A DNA stretch of 64,000 bases, taken from assembly GCA_963820795.1 (NCBI GenBank), contig CAWGBJ010000008.1, positions 186,001-250,000 of the forward strand, written 5' to 3'. Numbering within the stretch: position 1 is the first letter of the stretch; each line of letters starts with the position of its first letter. The DNA is from Roseiarcus sp963820795 (GTDB taxonomy: Bacteria > Pseudomonadota > Alphaproteobacteria > Rhizobiales > Beijerinckiaceae). Made by a program: the position numbers and the translations under genes. The notes under the pieces are model-generated. The model was not told the DNA's origin and searched no databases. It saw nothing but the letters and a program-made list of their open reading frames with translations. Positions 43,447 through 52,060 of the stretch are shown here, piece by piece.

Positions 43447-44508
43447 ATGAGCCGTTTCCACGCGCTTGCCATCGCCGACCGGCGTCAGGAAACGCCCGAC
43501 AGCGTCTCGCTCGCCTTTGCCGTGCCTCCGTGCCTAGACGAGGCGTTCGCCTTTCAGCCGGGCCAATACCTGACTGTGCGTGCGACGATCGACGGCGAGG
43601 AGTGCCGCCGTTCCTATTCCATCTGTTCCAGCGCCGGCGAAGGCGAGCTTCGGATCGCGGTGAAGAAGGTCGAGGGCGGCCGCTTTTCCCGCTTGGCCAA
43701 CGACGTGCTGCGGCAGGGCGCGCTCATCGAAGTCGCCCCGCCCGAGGGCCGCTTCACCGCCGACATCGGCGCGAGCCGCCATTACGCTTTCTTCGCCGCA
43801 GGCTCCGGAATCACGCCGGTGATCTCGATCATCGGCTCGGCGCTCGCCGCCAGCGCCGGGGCGCGCGCGACGCTCGTCTACGGCAATCGCACGGCCTCGA
43901 GCATCATGTTCCGCCAGGCGATCGACGAGCTGAAGGACCGTTATCTCGGCCGCCTCGCTGTCTTTCACGTGCTGTCGCGCGAGTCGCAGGAGATCGACAT
44001 TCTCAACGGCCGGGTCGACGGCGACCGGATCGCGCTCTTCGCCAGAAATATCGTTCCGCCGAAGGATGTCGACGCCTATTTCCTCTGCGGCCCGTTCGGC
44101 ATGATCGAGGAGGGGCGCAAGGCGCTGATTGCCGCCGGAGTCGAGCCCTCCCGGATCAAGGCCGAGCTCTTCTCGACCGATGGCGCGCCGGCGCCGCCCG
44201 CCGTCGCCATGCGCTCGCCACATGCGGGCGAGGCGCAGGTCGACTGCACGCTCGACGGGCGAACCCGCCGCATCGAGGTCGACCCCGGCGGCCTCATCAT
44301 CGAGGCGGCGCACCGACAGGGTCTCGAGATCCCCCATTCCTGTCGCGGCGGCATGTGCTGCACCTGCCGCTGCAAGGTGATCGAGGGGAAAGTGGCGATG
44401 GACGTCAACTACTCGCTCGAGCCCTGGGAGCTCGACGCAGGCTATGTGCTCGCGTGCCAGTCCCGGCCGCTGACGGCCACGGTGAAGCTCGACTTTGACG
44501 CGGCCTGA
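43447..44508 (+). CDS. paaE: PaaE, epoxidase reductase
   Basis: Flavin- and iron-sulphur-containing reductase that passes electrons from NADPH to PaaA. The 353-residue protein has a ferredoxin-reductase FAD region (YLTVRATIDGEECRRSYSIC), the nucleotide part (FFAAGSGITPVISII, YFLCGPFGMI) and a C-terminal plant-type ferredoxin with CRGGMCCTCRCKV and a distant Cys in LACQS. ATG 43447, ten bases after paaD. Last gene of the visible paa operon; the downstream ring-opening genes (paaG, paaZ, paaF and so on) and paaK are not in the window. Confidence 0.94.
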   Translation: MSRFHALAIADRRQETPDSVSLAFAVPPCLDEAFAFQPGQYLTVRATIDGEECRRSYSICSSAGEGELRIAVKKVEGGRFSRLANDVLRQGALIEVAPPEGRFTADIGASRHYAFFAAGSGITPVISIIGSALAASAGARATLVYGNRTASSIMFRQAIDELKDRYLGRLAVFHVLSRESQEIDILNGRVDGDRIALFARNIVPPKDVDAYFLCGPFGMIEEGRKALIAAGVEPSRIKAELFSTDGAPAPPAVAMRSPHAGEAQVDCTLDGRTRRIEVDPGGLIIEAAHRQGLEIPHSCRGGMCCTCRCKVIEGKVAMDVNYSLEPWELDAGYVLACQSRPLTATVKLDFDAA

Positions 44509-44722
44509 GAAACGCGGGCGCAGAGTCATTATACAATACGCAGATGATATTTCTTGCAATAAACAGCTGTTATACGTTGGAAAGGCTCTGAAGGTTGCAC
44601 AAAAGAACACTCAAGTCTTTGAAAAAGGCCGATCACGATGAAATCCGCACGGCCGATTTTTGGCGCTCGTCCGCGGGCCTGGACGATGATGCATGCAGCC
44701 GGATTTCGGCGGAGACGGTGTT
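44509..44722. other. AT-rich convergent intergenic region
   Basis: A 214-base gap between the 3' ends of paaE and the S41 peptidase gene. It is much more AT-rich than the flanks (about 44525-44600) and has a 10-base palindrome AACAGCTGTT at 44562-44571. No gene or clear terminator is seen. Confidence 0.4.
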
Positions 44723-45979
44723 TTAGCTACGCGAGAGGATCTGGACGGCCCGGTCGAGCTGCGGGTCGCTGCCCGCGGCAAATCGGGGATCGAACGGAAC
44801 CTCGATGGTCGGCGCGACGCCCACGCCCTCCAGGCGTTGGCCGTCGACGCGGACATCTTCGACCGCAAGCAGCAACAGACCGCTGTCGCCGATCAGGAAC
44901 GCCGTCGCGGCTAGGACGGCGCCTTCTGTGCGAATGCCGACGAGCTCGCCGAGCCGGTATTCCTTGAACCCGTAAGCCAGCACCTCCTTGCCGCTTCGGG
45001 TGCCGCCGTTGATCAGCATCGCCACTGGCTTCCGCCACTTGACGTCGACCATTCCAGTCTCGCCGTTGCGGTCCGTCACCTGCATGGTCGGCGCGCGCGC
45101 ATTGAAGAGATCGAGATAGTCCGGCTGCGCCCCGCCCCAGCCGTCCCGGAGGTCCCATACGAGCGCGTCGGCGTCCCGCAGGGCGCCCTCGGCGATCAGC
45201 TCCTCGAGCGCCGCCTGATATCTGCGGCTCGCGTACGACCAGACATGGACGTAGCCGATCCGGGCGCCAGCGCCCGCGGCGATGACGCGGGCGCTCGCCC
45301 GCAAGCCGCGCAGAAACATCGCCGCCGGCTGGATCTCGGCCGGCACAATCCTGATCGTCATCGGGGCGGCGCCAGGCGTTCGGCGGATGGCGAGCGATAC
45401 GGGAGCGCCGACCTTGCCGCGAAAGGATTCGACCGGGCGGAAGGGGCCGTCGTCCACCGAGAGGATTTCGTCGCCGACGAGCAGACCCGCCGCGTGCGCG
45501 GGGGCGCCCTCGACCGCGCCGGTGACAAAAAGCCGGCCCTGGTCGTCGACCTCGGTGAACACGCCGATCCCCGGATAGGTCACCTCGCCGGACGGGAAGA
45601 TCCGCTTCAGGCCGCGATGCGCGAGGGCGTAGGAGAAGATATCAGCGAGCTGGTAATAGGCCGGATCCGCCGGCGTGTAGTAACGCGTGTGGGAGGCGCC
45701 GAGTTCGCCCAGCATCGCGTTGACGACGACCGCCGTTCCTTCACCGGAGCCAGCGGCGGCGGCCTGCGGGCGATAACGCGCACGAACCGCCTGCCAGTCG
45801 AGGCCGTGCAGGCGAGGGTCATAGAAACGGTCGCGCACGGTTTCCCAGACGTCGTCGAAGGCCGCAAGATCCGCCTCGCTCGATGGGGCGGATTCGTTCC
45901 CGATCTCGGCTCTCGCCGGCCAACCGGCCATCGTCGCCGAAGCGGCGAGCGCCAGGACATCTCTTCGTGTTGCTTCCAT
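44723..45979 (-). CDS. Exported S41-family peptidase
   Basis: A 418-residue protease related to carboxyl-terminal processing proteases. The N-terminus EATRRDVLALAASATMAGWPARA looks like a twin-arginine or standard export signal. A central PDZ-like region (GVFTEVDDQGRLFVTGAVEGAPAHAAGLLVGDEILSVDD) precedes the peptidase core DADALVWDLRDGWGG and the nucleophile segment NGGTRSGKEVLAYGF with the Ser-Lys dyad. ATG 45979 chosen over an open frame running far upstream into ccmH. In rhizobia a degP protease follows the ccm genes; this is a different protease in a similar place. Confidence 0.83.
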   Translation of the reverse strand: MEATRRDVLALAASATMAGWPARAEIGNESAPSSEADLAAFDDVWETVRDRFYDPRLHGLDWQAVRARYRPQAAAAGSGEGTAVVVNAMLGELGASHTRYYTPADPAYYQLADIFSYALAHRGLKRIFPSGEVTYPGIGVFTEVDDQGRLFVTGAVEGAPAHAAGLLVGDEILSVDDGPFRPVESFRGKVGAPVSLAIRRTPGAAPMTIRIVPAEIQPAAMFLRGLRASARVIAAGAGARIGYVHVWSYASRRYQAALEELIAEGALRDADALVWDLRDGWGGAQPDYLDLFNARAPTMQVTDRNGETGMVDVKWRKPVAMLINGGTRSGKEVLAYGFKEYRLGELVGIRTEGAVLAATAFLIGDSGLLLLAVEDVRVDGQRLEGVGVAPTIEVPFDPRFAAGSDPQLDRAVQILSRS

Positions 45980-46083
45980 GGAATCTTCAGGCGCTCCGGC
46001 CAAAACATCAGACAGGCCATTCCCTGCCAATCGGGCATGGCATTTTTTAGATTTAGTTAGGACGGCCAAGGCGCCGAACGCGT

Positions 46084-46545
46084 CTAGCCGATCTCCTCCC
46101 GAGTCAGCGCGGCAAGCTGCCTCTCCTCCTCCGGGCTGAGAGCCGGCGTCGCAGCCGGCGCCCGGCGCCGGACCAGAATGACGGCGGCGAGCCCGGCGCC
46201 GAGCGTCAGGGGGGCGGAGAGCCAGAGGAGCAGGGTGTCGGGCTTCAGGGGCGGCTTCAGGAGAATGAAATCGCCGTAGCGCGAAACGAGGAAGGCGCGG
46301 ACGGCCTCGTTGCTCTCGCCCTCGGCGATGCGCTGGCGGATCAGAATGCGGATGTCGTGAGCGAGCGGCGCGTCGGAATCGTCGATCGACTGGTTCTGAC
46401 AGACCATACAGCGAAGTTCCGCCGAAAGGGCTCGGGCGCGCGCCTCGAGCGTCGGGTCCTTCATCACCTCGTCGGGCTGCACCGCGAACGCGGGCCCGGC
46501 CAGGAGGGCAAAGGCCAGGAGAAGCGCAAGGCGGAGCCGGCGCAT
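46084..46545 (-). CDS. ccmH: Cytochrome c biogenesis protein CcmH
   Basis: Membrane-bound thioredoxin-like protein of system I that reduces apocytochrome c or its partner before haem attachment. The 153-residue protein has a signal peptide (RLALLLAFALLAGPAFA), the LRCMVCQNQSIDDSDA redox motif (CxxC) and a C-terminal membrane span (LLLWLSAPLTLGAGLAAVILV). Directly downstream of ccmF by three bases, in the order ccmI-ccmE-ccmF-ccmH. Confidence 0.95.
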   Translation of the reverse strand: MRRLRLALLLAFALLAGPAFAVQPDEVMKDPTLEARARALSAELRCMVCQNQSIDDSDAPLAHDIRILIRQRIAEGESNEAVRAFLVSRYGDFILLKPPLKPDTLLLWLSAPLTLGAGLAAVILVRRRAPAATPALSPEEERQLAALTREEIG

Positions 46546-46548
46546 CGG

Positions 46549-48522
46549 TCACCCAGCCGCGACAGCCGCGCCGGCCCGCGCGCGCTTGGGGATGCCGAAA
46601 CGCAGCCGGCGATCGGCTAGCGAGACGGCGCCGCCCAGCGCCATCGCTGCGCCGCCGAGCCAGATCAGGGTGACCAGCGGCTTCCAGTAGAGCCGCGCCG
46701 GCACGCCTTCTGGCGTCGGATCGCCGATCGATACGTAGACCTGGCCGAAATCGAGCGTCGCCAAACCCGCTTCGGTCGTCGTCATCTCCCGGGCGAGAAA
46801 CTGCCGGCGCGCCGGCTCGATCGTCGCGACGACCGTCCCGCCGGAACGCACTGTCATCACGGTCACGGTTTCCTTGTAGTTCGGGCCCCCGCGCTCGCCG
46901 ACGGAATCGAGGGTGATCTCATAGGGTCCGACGCGCTGAGGCGCGCCCTTGTGCAGCGTCGCGATCGTCTCGGCGCCGAAACCGACGCCCGCCAGGCCCA
47001 GGATGGTCGCTCCGACGCCGATATGGGCCAGCGCCGCCCCCCAGAAGGAGAGCGGCAGGCCGCGGACGCGCTTCAGCGCCACACCGGCTGAAAGCCCGGG
47101 ACGCCAGGTCCGCATGACGACCTCGGTCAGCGTGCCGACGATGACGAAAATCGCCAGTCCGGCGGCAACGAGCGCGAGAACCGATGCGCCAGTTCGCCAG
47201 GCGGCGCCGCCGAGCGCCACAATCGCGCCGGCGGCGAGAGCCGCTGTCAGCCGCTGGATGACCCCAAGCAGATCGCCTCGCTTCCAGGCGAGCGAGAAGC
47301 CGAAGGGAGTGGAGAATGCGGCGGCAAGCAGCAGCACGCCGCAGGTCATGTTGAAGAAAGGCGCCCCGACGGTGATCTTCTCGCCGGTCACCTGTTCGAG
47401 CGCGAGCGGATAGAGCGTGCCGAAGAACACCGTCGCGCAGGACGTGGTCAGAAAGAGATTGTTCAGCACGAGCGCGCCCTCGCGTGAAATGGGCGCGAAC
47501 AGGCCGCCCGGCTTCAGCGTCTGCGCGCGCCAGGCGAAAAGCGCAAACGAGCCACAGATGAAGAGCGCCAAGATCGCCAGGATGAAGACGCCGCGGCGCG
47601 GATCGCTGGCGAAGGCATGCACCGATGTCAGGACGCCGGAGCGGACCAGAAAGGTGCCGAGCAACGAAAAGGAAAAAGCGAGGATCGCGAGAAAGATCGT
47701 CCAGATTTTCAGGGCGTCGCGCTTCTCCATGACCGCGACCGAATGCACGAACGCGGTGCCGGCGAGCCAGGGCATGAGGGAGGCGTTCTCGACCGGGTCC
47801 CAGAACCAGAAGCCCCCCCAGCCCAGCGTGTAATAGGCCCAGAACGAACCGGCGGCGACGCCGAGCGTGAGCAGGCTCCAGGCGGTGAGCGCGAAGGGCC
47901 GCACGAAGCGCGCCCAGGCTGCGTCGATGCGCCCTTCGATGAGCGCCGCTGCGGCGAAGGAATAGACGATCGAGAAGCCGACATAGCCGAGGTAGAGCAG
48001 CGGCGGATGGATCGCCAGGCCCGGGTCCTGCAGGATGGGGTTGAGGTCGCGGCCCTCGAAGGGGGCTGGGGAAATGCGCTCGAACGGGTTCGACGTCAGG
48101 AGGATGAAGAGCAGGAAAGCGAGGCTGATGAGGCCTTGCACCGCAAGCGCGTCGGCGCGCAGCCGGCGCGGCAACGACCGGCCGAAAATCGCCACCAGCG
48201 CGCCGAAGATCGCCAGGATGAGGACCCACAGCAGCATCGAGCCCTCGTGGTTCCCCCAGACGCCAGAGATCTTGTAGATCGTCGGCACGGCGCTGTGCGA
48301 ATTCTCCGCCACATTGAGGACAGAGAAGTCCGACGTCAGATGCGCGTGGACCAGCGCCGCGAAGGAGAACGCGATGAGGGCGAACTGAGTCAGCGCGGCG
48401 CTGCGACCGACCGCCATCAATTCCGCATCGCCGATGCGCGCGCCCCAGAACGGGACGACGGTCTGCGCCAGCGCTGCGCAGAGCGCGAGGACGAGGGCGA
48501 AATGGCCGATTTCGACGATCAT
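46549..48522 (-). CDS. ccmF: Haem lyase subunit CcmF
   Basis: Multi-spanning membrane protein of the haem lyase complex that ligates haem to apocytochrome c in the periplasm. From the ATG at 48522 the length is 657 residues, as usual. The tryptophan-rich WWD domain is recognisable in GVWGNHEGSMLLWVLIL and in AYYTLGWGGFWFWDPVENASLMPWL, with haem-binding histidines such as AFVHSVAVMEKRD. About 14 membrane spans. It overlaps the ccmE stop by four bases. Confidence 0.97.
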   Translation of the reverse strand: MIVEIGHFALVLALCAALAQTVVPFWGARIGDAELMAVGRSAALTQFALIAFSFAALVHAHLTSDFSVLNVAENSHSAVPTIYKISGVWGNHEGSMLLWVLILAIFGALVAIFGRSLPRRLRADALAVQGLISLAFLLFILLTSNPFERISPAPFEGRDLNPILQDPGLAIHPPLLYLGYVGFSIVYSFAAAALIEGRIDAAWARFVRPFALTAWSLLTLGVAAGSFWAYYTLGWGGFWFWDPVENASLMPWLAGTAFVHSVAVMEKRDALKIWTIFLAILAFSFSLLGTFLVRSGVLTSVHAFASDPRRGVFILAILALFICGSFALFAWRAQTLKPGGLFAPISREGALVLNNLFLTTSCATVFFGTLYPLALEQVTGEKITVGAPFFNMTCGVLLLAAAFSTPFGFSLAWKRGDLLGVIQRLTAALAAGAIVALGGAAWRTGASVLALVAAGLAIFVIVGTLTEVVMRTWRPGLSAGVALKRVRGLPLSFWGAALAHIGVGATILGLAGVGFGAETIATLHKGAPQRVGPYEITLDSVGERGGPNYKETVTVMTVRSGGTVVATIEPARRQFLAREMTTTEAGLATLDFGQVYVSIGDPTPEGVPARLYWKPLVTLIWLGGAAMALGGAVSLADRRLRFGIPKRARAGAAVAAG

Positions 48523-48980
48523 TGCTTCGCCGCCGCCTCCCCTTCCTGCCAACGGCCCTGTTTCTTGAGCGCCTCGACGACCTCTCGGGGCATGTACCGT
48601 TCGTCGTGTTTGGCGAGGATCTGATCGCCGCTCAGCCGGCTGTCGCCGGAGACAACGCCTTCGACGACGACGCCCTGGCCTTCGCGAAAGAGGTCTGGCA
48701 CGTCGGCGAAGCAGGCGCTCGAGCAATCGACGCCAATGGTCTTCGTTCCGTCCGTGACATTGAACTTGAGCCGGTCGTCGGTCCGCACGACGGAGCCCGC
48801 TTCGACGAGCCCGCCGATCCGGAGCCTCGTTCCCGGCGGCAGGTTCTTTTCGGCGATTTCAGTCGGCGTCAGGAACAGCGAAAGGCTGTCTTTCATCGCG
48901 TATAGCCCGAGCCCGGCCGCGCAGCCGATCACGACAAGCGCGGCGGCAATGAGGGCGAGGCGGCGGCTGCGGCGGGTCAA
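48519..48980 (-). CDS. ccmE: Haem chaperone CcmE
   Basis: Binds haem covalently in the periplasm and hands it to CcmF. The 153-residue protein has one N-terminal membrane anchor (LALIAAALVVIGCAAGLGLYAM), the OB-fold stretch RLRIGGLVEAGSVVRTDDRLKFNVTDG, and the haem-binding histidine/tyrosine pair in LAKHDERYMP. Start overlaps the ccmI stop. Confidence 0.96.
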   Translation of the reverse strand: MTRRSRRLALIAAALVVIGCAAGLGLYAMKDSLSLFLTPTEIAEKNLPPGTRLRIGGLVEAGSVVRTDDRLKFNVTDGTKTIGVDCSSACFADVPDLFREGQGVVVEGVVSGDSRLSGDQILAKHDERYMPREVVEALKKQGRWQEGEAAAKQ

Positions 48981-50101
48981 TTGGCGTCTCCGAGGCCAAG
49001 ATCATGCGCAAGCGCGTCAAGGCTCGCGACCGCATTGGCGTCAGGCGAAAGCGCCTTGCGCGCGTCGGCGAGCGCCGCCTTGGCCTTCCCGCCCTCATGC
49101 AAGACCGTATAGGCGCGAATAAGGCGCGCCCACTCATCGAGGCTGCCGCCGTTGCTGGCGAGGCGGTTGGCGAGCCGGCTCACCATGCCTTCGATCATCG
49201 CCCTCTGCGCCTCCGGCGCGCCAGCGGGGGCGTTCACCTCGTCCGGCGCGCCTGCAGCCTGCGGCGGCGGCTCGCCCTTCAGCGCGGCGAGCCTGGCCTT
49301 TACGATCACGAGCCAACGCGCATCTCGCGGGGATTGGGCGATCAGGGCCTCATAGTCGTGAATGGCCTCGTCCTTCTTGCCGTCCTGTTCCGCCCCGAGC
49401 GCCAAGTAGAAGCGCGCCTGCGGCAGGCCGGGCTCATCGGCGAGCGCCTTTTCAAAAGCCTCGTGCGCCTTGTCGGTGACGACACCGCCGGCGGCGGCGA
49501 CCACCGCCTCGCCGTAACCCGCGCGACGGGCGCCGTCCTCGCCGAGAAGCCTGAGCGCTTCGGAATACGCGTGCGCGGCGTCGTCATAGCGTTCGAGGCG
49601 CATGTAGACTGGCGCGATCACCGCCCAACCCTTGCCGTCGTCCGGTTTGGCGATCAGATGCGCCTCGACCCCGGCGACCGCCGCCTCGATGTTGCTTGCC
49701 GCGAGACGAGTGGGGTTTCGGCTTGCCAATGGCTCGTCCGGCATCTGCGGCTGACCGACATAGGCATAGAGCGGGAAGGCGATCGCGGGCAGGCCGATTG
49801 CGATCAGCACCGCAGCGACAAGGCGGTTGCGCTCGCGCGGGGACGCGCCCCGGGTCTTCGGCGACTTCGAATGGACGGCGATGAGGCGGCGCGCCGCCTC
49901 GGCGCGCGCGCCTGCCGCCTCCTCATGCGGCAATTCGCCGCGAGCGACGTCGCGCTCGATCTCGTCGAGCTGGGCTTTGTAAAACGCCGCCTCGCCCGCC
50001 GCCGCCTCGGCGTCCGCGGTTTCCGGGGAGCGGCGCAGGACAGGCCAAATCGCCGCGAGCGCCGCAACCGCGGCCATTCCCGCCAGAATGAACCATATCA
50101 T
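48977..50101 (-). CDS. ccmI: Cytochrome c biogenesis protein CcmI (CycH)
   Basis: Apocytochrome c chaperone. The 374-residue protein has an N-terminal membrane helix (MIWFILAGMAAVAALAAIWP), a cytoplasmic loop beginning with AAFYKAQLDEIERDVARGELP, a second span (LVAAVLIAIGLPAIAFPLYAY) and a periplasmic TPR region. ATG 50101 chosen by homology; the frame is open upstream to 50161. First gene of ccmI-E-F-H. No ccmG (thioredoxin) or ccmABCD in the window. Confidence 0.92.
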   Translation of the reverse strand: MIWFILAGMAAVAALAAIWPVLRRSPETADAEAAAGEAAFYKAQLDEIERDVARGELPHEEAAGARAEAARRLIAVHSKSPKTRGASPRERNRLVAAVLIAIGLPAIAFPLYAYVGQPQMPDEPLASRNPTRLAASNIEAAVAGVEAHLIAKPDDGKGWAVIAPVYMRLERYDDAAHAYSEALRLLGEDGARRAGYGEAVVAAAGGVVTDKAHEAFEKALADEPGLPQARFYLALGAEQDGKKDEAIHDYEALIAQSPRDARWLVIVKARLAALKGEPPPQAAGAPDEVNAPAGAPEAQRAMIEGMVSRLANRLASNGGSLDEWARLIRAYTVLHEGGKAKAALADARKALSPDANAVASLDALAHDLGLGDAN

Positions 50102-50187
50102 CAGAAGCCTCTGGGCGGACCGGCGAGGGCCGCGACGATCTCGGGCGCTCCGATATCGCAATCCGAGGCCAAGGTCTTGCTAAAACT

Positions 50188-50607
50188 CTAGTTGGACATT
50201 TTCCAGGTTCCGTCCGGCTGCTTGCAGGCAGTCCCCTGCCCACGGTTCGGCCGGCCGGAGACGTAGATGGTCTGCGTATAGGCGCGGCACCCGCCGCCTG
50301 TCTCCGGCCCCGGTTCGACATAGCCGAACACGCCGTGAGCGCCGCGCCAGGAACGGCGCTTGCCGGAATCGAGCGCAGCGACCTGGGCCTCCCATGCCGT
50401 CTGCCGATCAGCTTCGCTGAGACCGGCGCCGACCGGTCCGCCGAGTACGCCGCCGAGCGCGGCGCCGGTCGGGGCTGCCGGCGGGACCGGTGGCGACGAA
50501 GCGCTCGCGGCCGGCGGCGGCGGAGGTCCGCCGCTCATGCCGAAGCCCGAACAGCCGGCGAGCGAGAGCGTTCCGAACGCCAATGCCGCTACGAGCCTAT
50601 GCCTCAT
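50188..50607 (-). CDS. Lipoprotein, unknown function
   Basis: A 139-residue protein with a lipobox (LSLAGCSG, lipidation at Cys19), a Pro/Gly-rich region containing a glycine-rich stretch (ALGGVLGGPVGAGL) and a folded C-terminus with WRGAHGVFGYVEPG and RAYTQTIYVSGRPNRGQGTACKQPDGTWK. The latter resembles the surface-antigen-like tail of the rickettsial 17-kDa lipoprotein group. It sits between ccmI and the sensor kinase on the same strand. Outer-membrane location likely; role unknown. Confidence 0.78.
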   Translation of the reverse strand: MRHRLVAALAFGTLSLAGCSGFGMSGGPPPPPAASASSPPVPPAAPTGAALGGVLGGPVGAGLSEADRQTAWEAQVAALDSGKRRSWRGAHGVFGYVEPGPETGGGCRAYTQTIYVSGRPNRGQGTACKQPDGTWKMSN

Positions 50608-50620
50608 TCGCGTCGATCCC

Positions 50621-52060
50621 TCAGGCGCTAGGCAACCGCAAGGTCGCGCGCAGACCGCCGAGCGGACTGTCCGCCAGCTCGAGCAAGCCCCCGTAGACGG
50701 CCGCGAGCTCGACGACAATGGAGAGGCCGAGGCCCGAACCGGGGCGGAACTCGTCGAGCCGCTTGCCGCGCTCCAGCGCCTCGGCGCGGGCCCCCGGATC
50801 GAGGCCAGGACCGTCGTCGTCGATCTCGGCCACGACAAAGGCGGCGGCGTCCCTGCCGCCGGCTTCGTTCCAGCCGCGAATGGCCACCCGGTCGCGCGCC
50901 CATTTGCCCGCATTGTCCAGAAGGTTGCCGATCATGTCCGCCAGATCCTGCGCCTCGCCGCGGAAGCGCAAGCCCTCCTGCAAGTCGACCGCGAAGGTCG
51001 GGCCGCTTTCGGTGTGCAGCGTCTCGAAGGTCCGCACCAGTCCGTCGACGACCGCCTTCACGTCGGTGGCGACGCCGATCGTTCGCGCCCGCGCCGCGGC
51101 GCGCGCCCGATCGAGATAGAACGTCACCTGGCGGTGCATGACATCGGCCTGCTCGCGCACCTTTTCGGGCAGGTCCGGGCTCACCGAGTCGGCCTCGTTG
51201 ATCAGGACGCTCAGCGGCGTCTTCAGCGCATGCGCGAGGTTGCCGACCTGCGTGCGCGCGCGTTCGACGATTTCCCGGTTTGCGTCGAGCAGTTGGTTCA
51301 CTTCGATCGCCAACGGCGCGACATCCTCCGGAAAGTCGCCGGCGATTCGCTCGGCCTCGCCGCGGCGGATCGCCGCCACCCCCTCCTGCAGCACTCGAAG
51401 CGGCCGCAAGCCGAAGCGGACGGCGAGCGCGGTCGAGCCGATTAGCGCCAGCGCCAGCGTCAGGAAGGTCGCCGCGAGCGCCCATTGGAAGCCCTGCTCC
51501 TGCGCCTTGATCACATCCGCGTTGGCGGCGACCTGGACGAGATAGCGCCCCTCATCGCCGGCGTCGATCTGGCGTTCGATGATCCTGAGTTCATGGCCGC
51601 CCGGCCCGATCCCGTAGCCGCTGAGGATCGCGCCGTGATCCTCGCCGACCGGCACGAGATGGGGAAGCTGGGTCGCAAACAGCGACTTCGACGCCCGGAT
51701 CTCCGGCGGGTTCATGTCGACGCGGGTGATCTGCCAGTACCAGCCGGAATAGGCGAGCTCGAACTGCGGGGCGACCGCCGCGGGCGCCCCGCCTTTAGCC
51801 TCCTCGCTGGGAATCGCCACATTGGCGACCAGCGCCTTGAGATAGACTTCGAGCTGATCGTCGAAATTGGCTTCCGTCCAGCGCGCGTTGAGCGCGCTCA
51901 GGCCCAAGCCGGCGAAAACCAGGATGAGCGTGCTCCAGAAGGCCGCCGACAGGAAGAGGCGGGAAGCAATGGATCCGGCGCGGAGCGCCTTCCGAATCGG
52001 CTTTATGTCAAGGCACCTCGCGCACCGCGCCGCGGGCCGCGCTGGTCGCGAAGGCCGCAT
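50621..52060 (-). CDS. Sensor histidine kinase, FeuQ/PhoQ-like, start uncertain
   Basis: A membrane sensor kinase of about 460-479 residues. Membrane spans lie at LFLSAAFWSTLILVFAGLGL and ALAATFLTLALALIGSTALAV, with a periplasmic region between; a HAMP-like linker follows, then the H-box NLAHALKTPLSVLINEA, N-box DMIGNLLDNAGKWA and G-boxes DDDGPGL and GSGLGLSIV. The best ATG, at 52060, overlaps the end of ilvD by 53 bases; the homologous part begins near DIKPIRKALR, where no standard start exists. In rhizobia the feuPQ pair sits upstream of the ccm genes; here the response regulator is absent and ilvD occupies its place. Confidence 0.85.
   Translation of the reverse strand: MRPSRPARPAARCARCLDIKPIRKALRAGSIASRLFLSAAFWSTLILVFAGLGLSALNARWTEANFDDQLEVYLKALVANVAIPSEEAKGGAPAAVAPQFELAYSGWYWQITRVDMNPPEIRASKSLFATQLPHLVPVGEDHGAILSGYGIGPGGHELRIIERQIDAGDEGRYLVQVAANADVIKAQEQGFQWALAATFLTLALALIGSTALAVRFGLRPLRVLQEGVAAIRRGEAERIAGDFPEDVAPLAIEVNQLLDANREIVERARTQVGNLAHALKTPLSVLINEADSVSPDLPEKVREQADVMHRQVTFYLDRARAAARARTIGVATDVKAVVDGLVRTFETLHTESGPTFAVDLQEGLRFRGEAQDLADMIGNLLDNAGKWARDRVAIRGWNEAGGRDAAAFVVAEIDDDGPGLDPGARAEALERGKRLDEFRPGSGLGLSIVVELAAVYGGLLELADSPLGGLRATLRLPSA

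Noticed and set aside
44723..46552. Longer version of the S41 peptidase reaching into ccmH
   Set aside because: The upstream part runs out of frame through ccmH and has no homology; the export signal starts at 45979.
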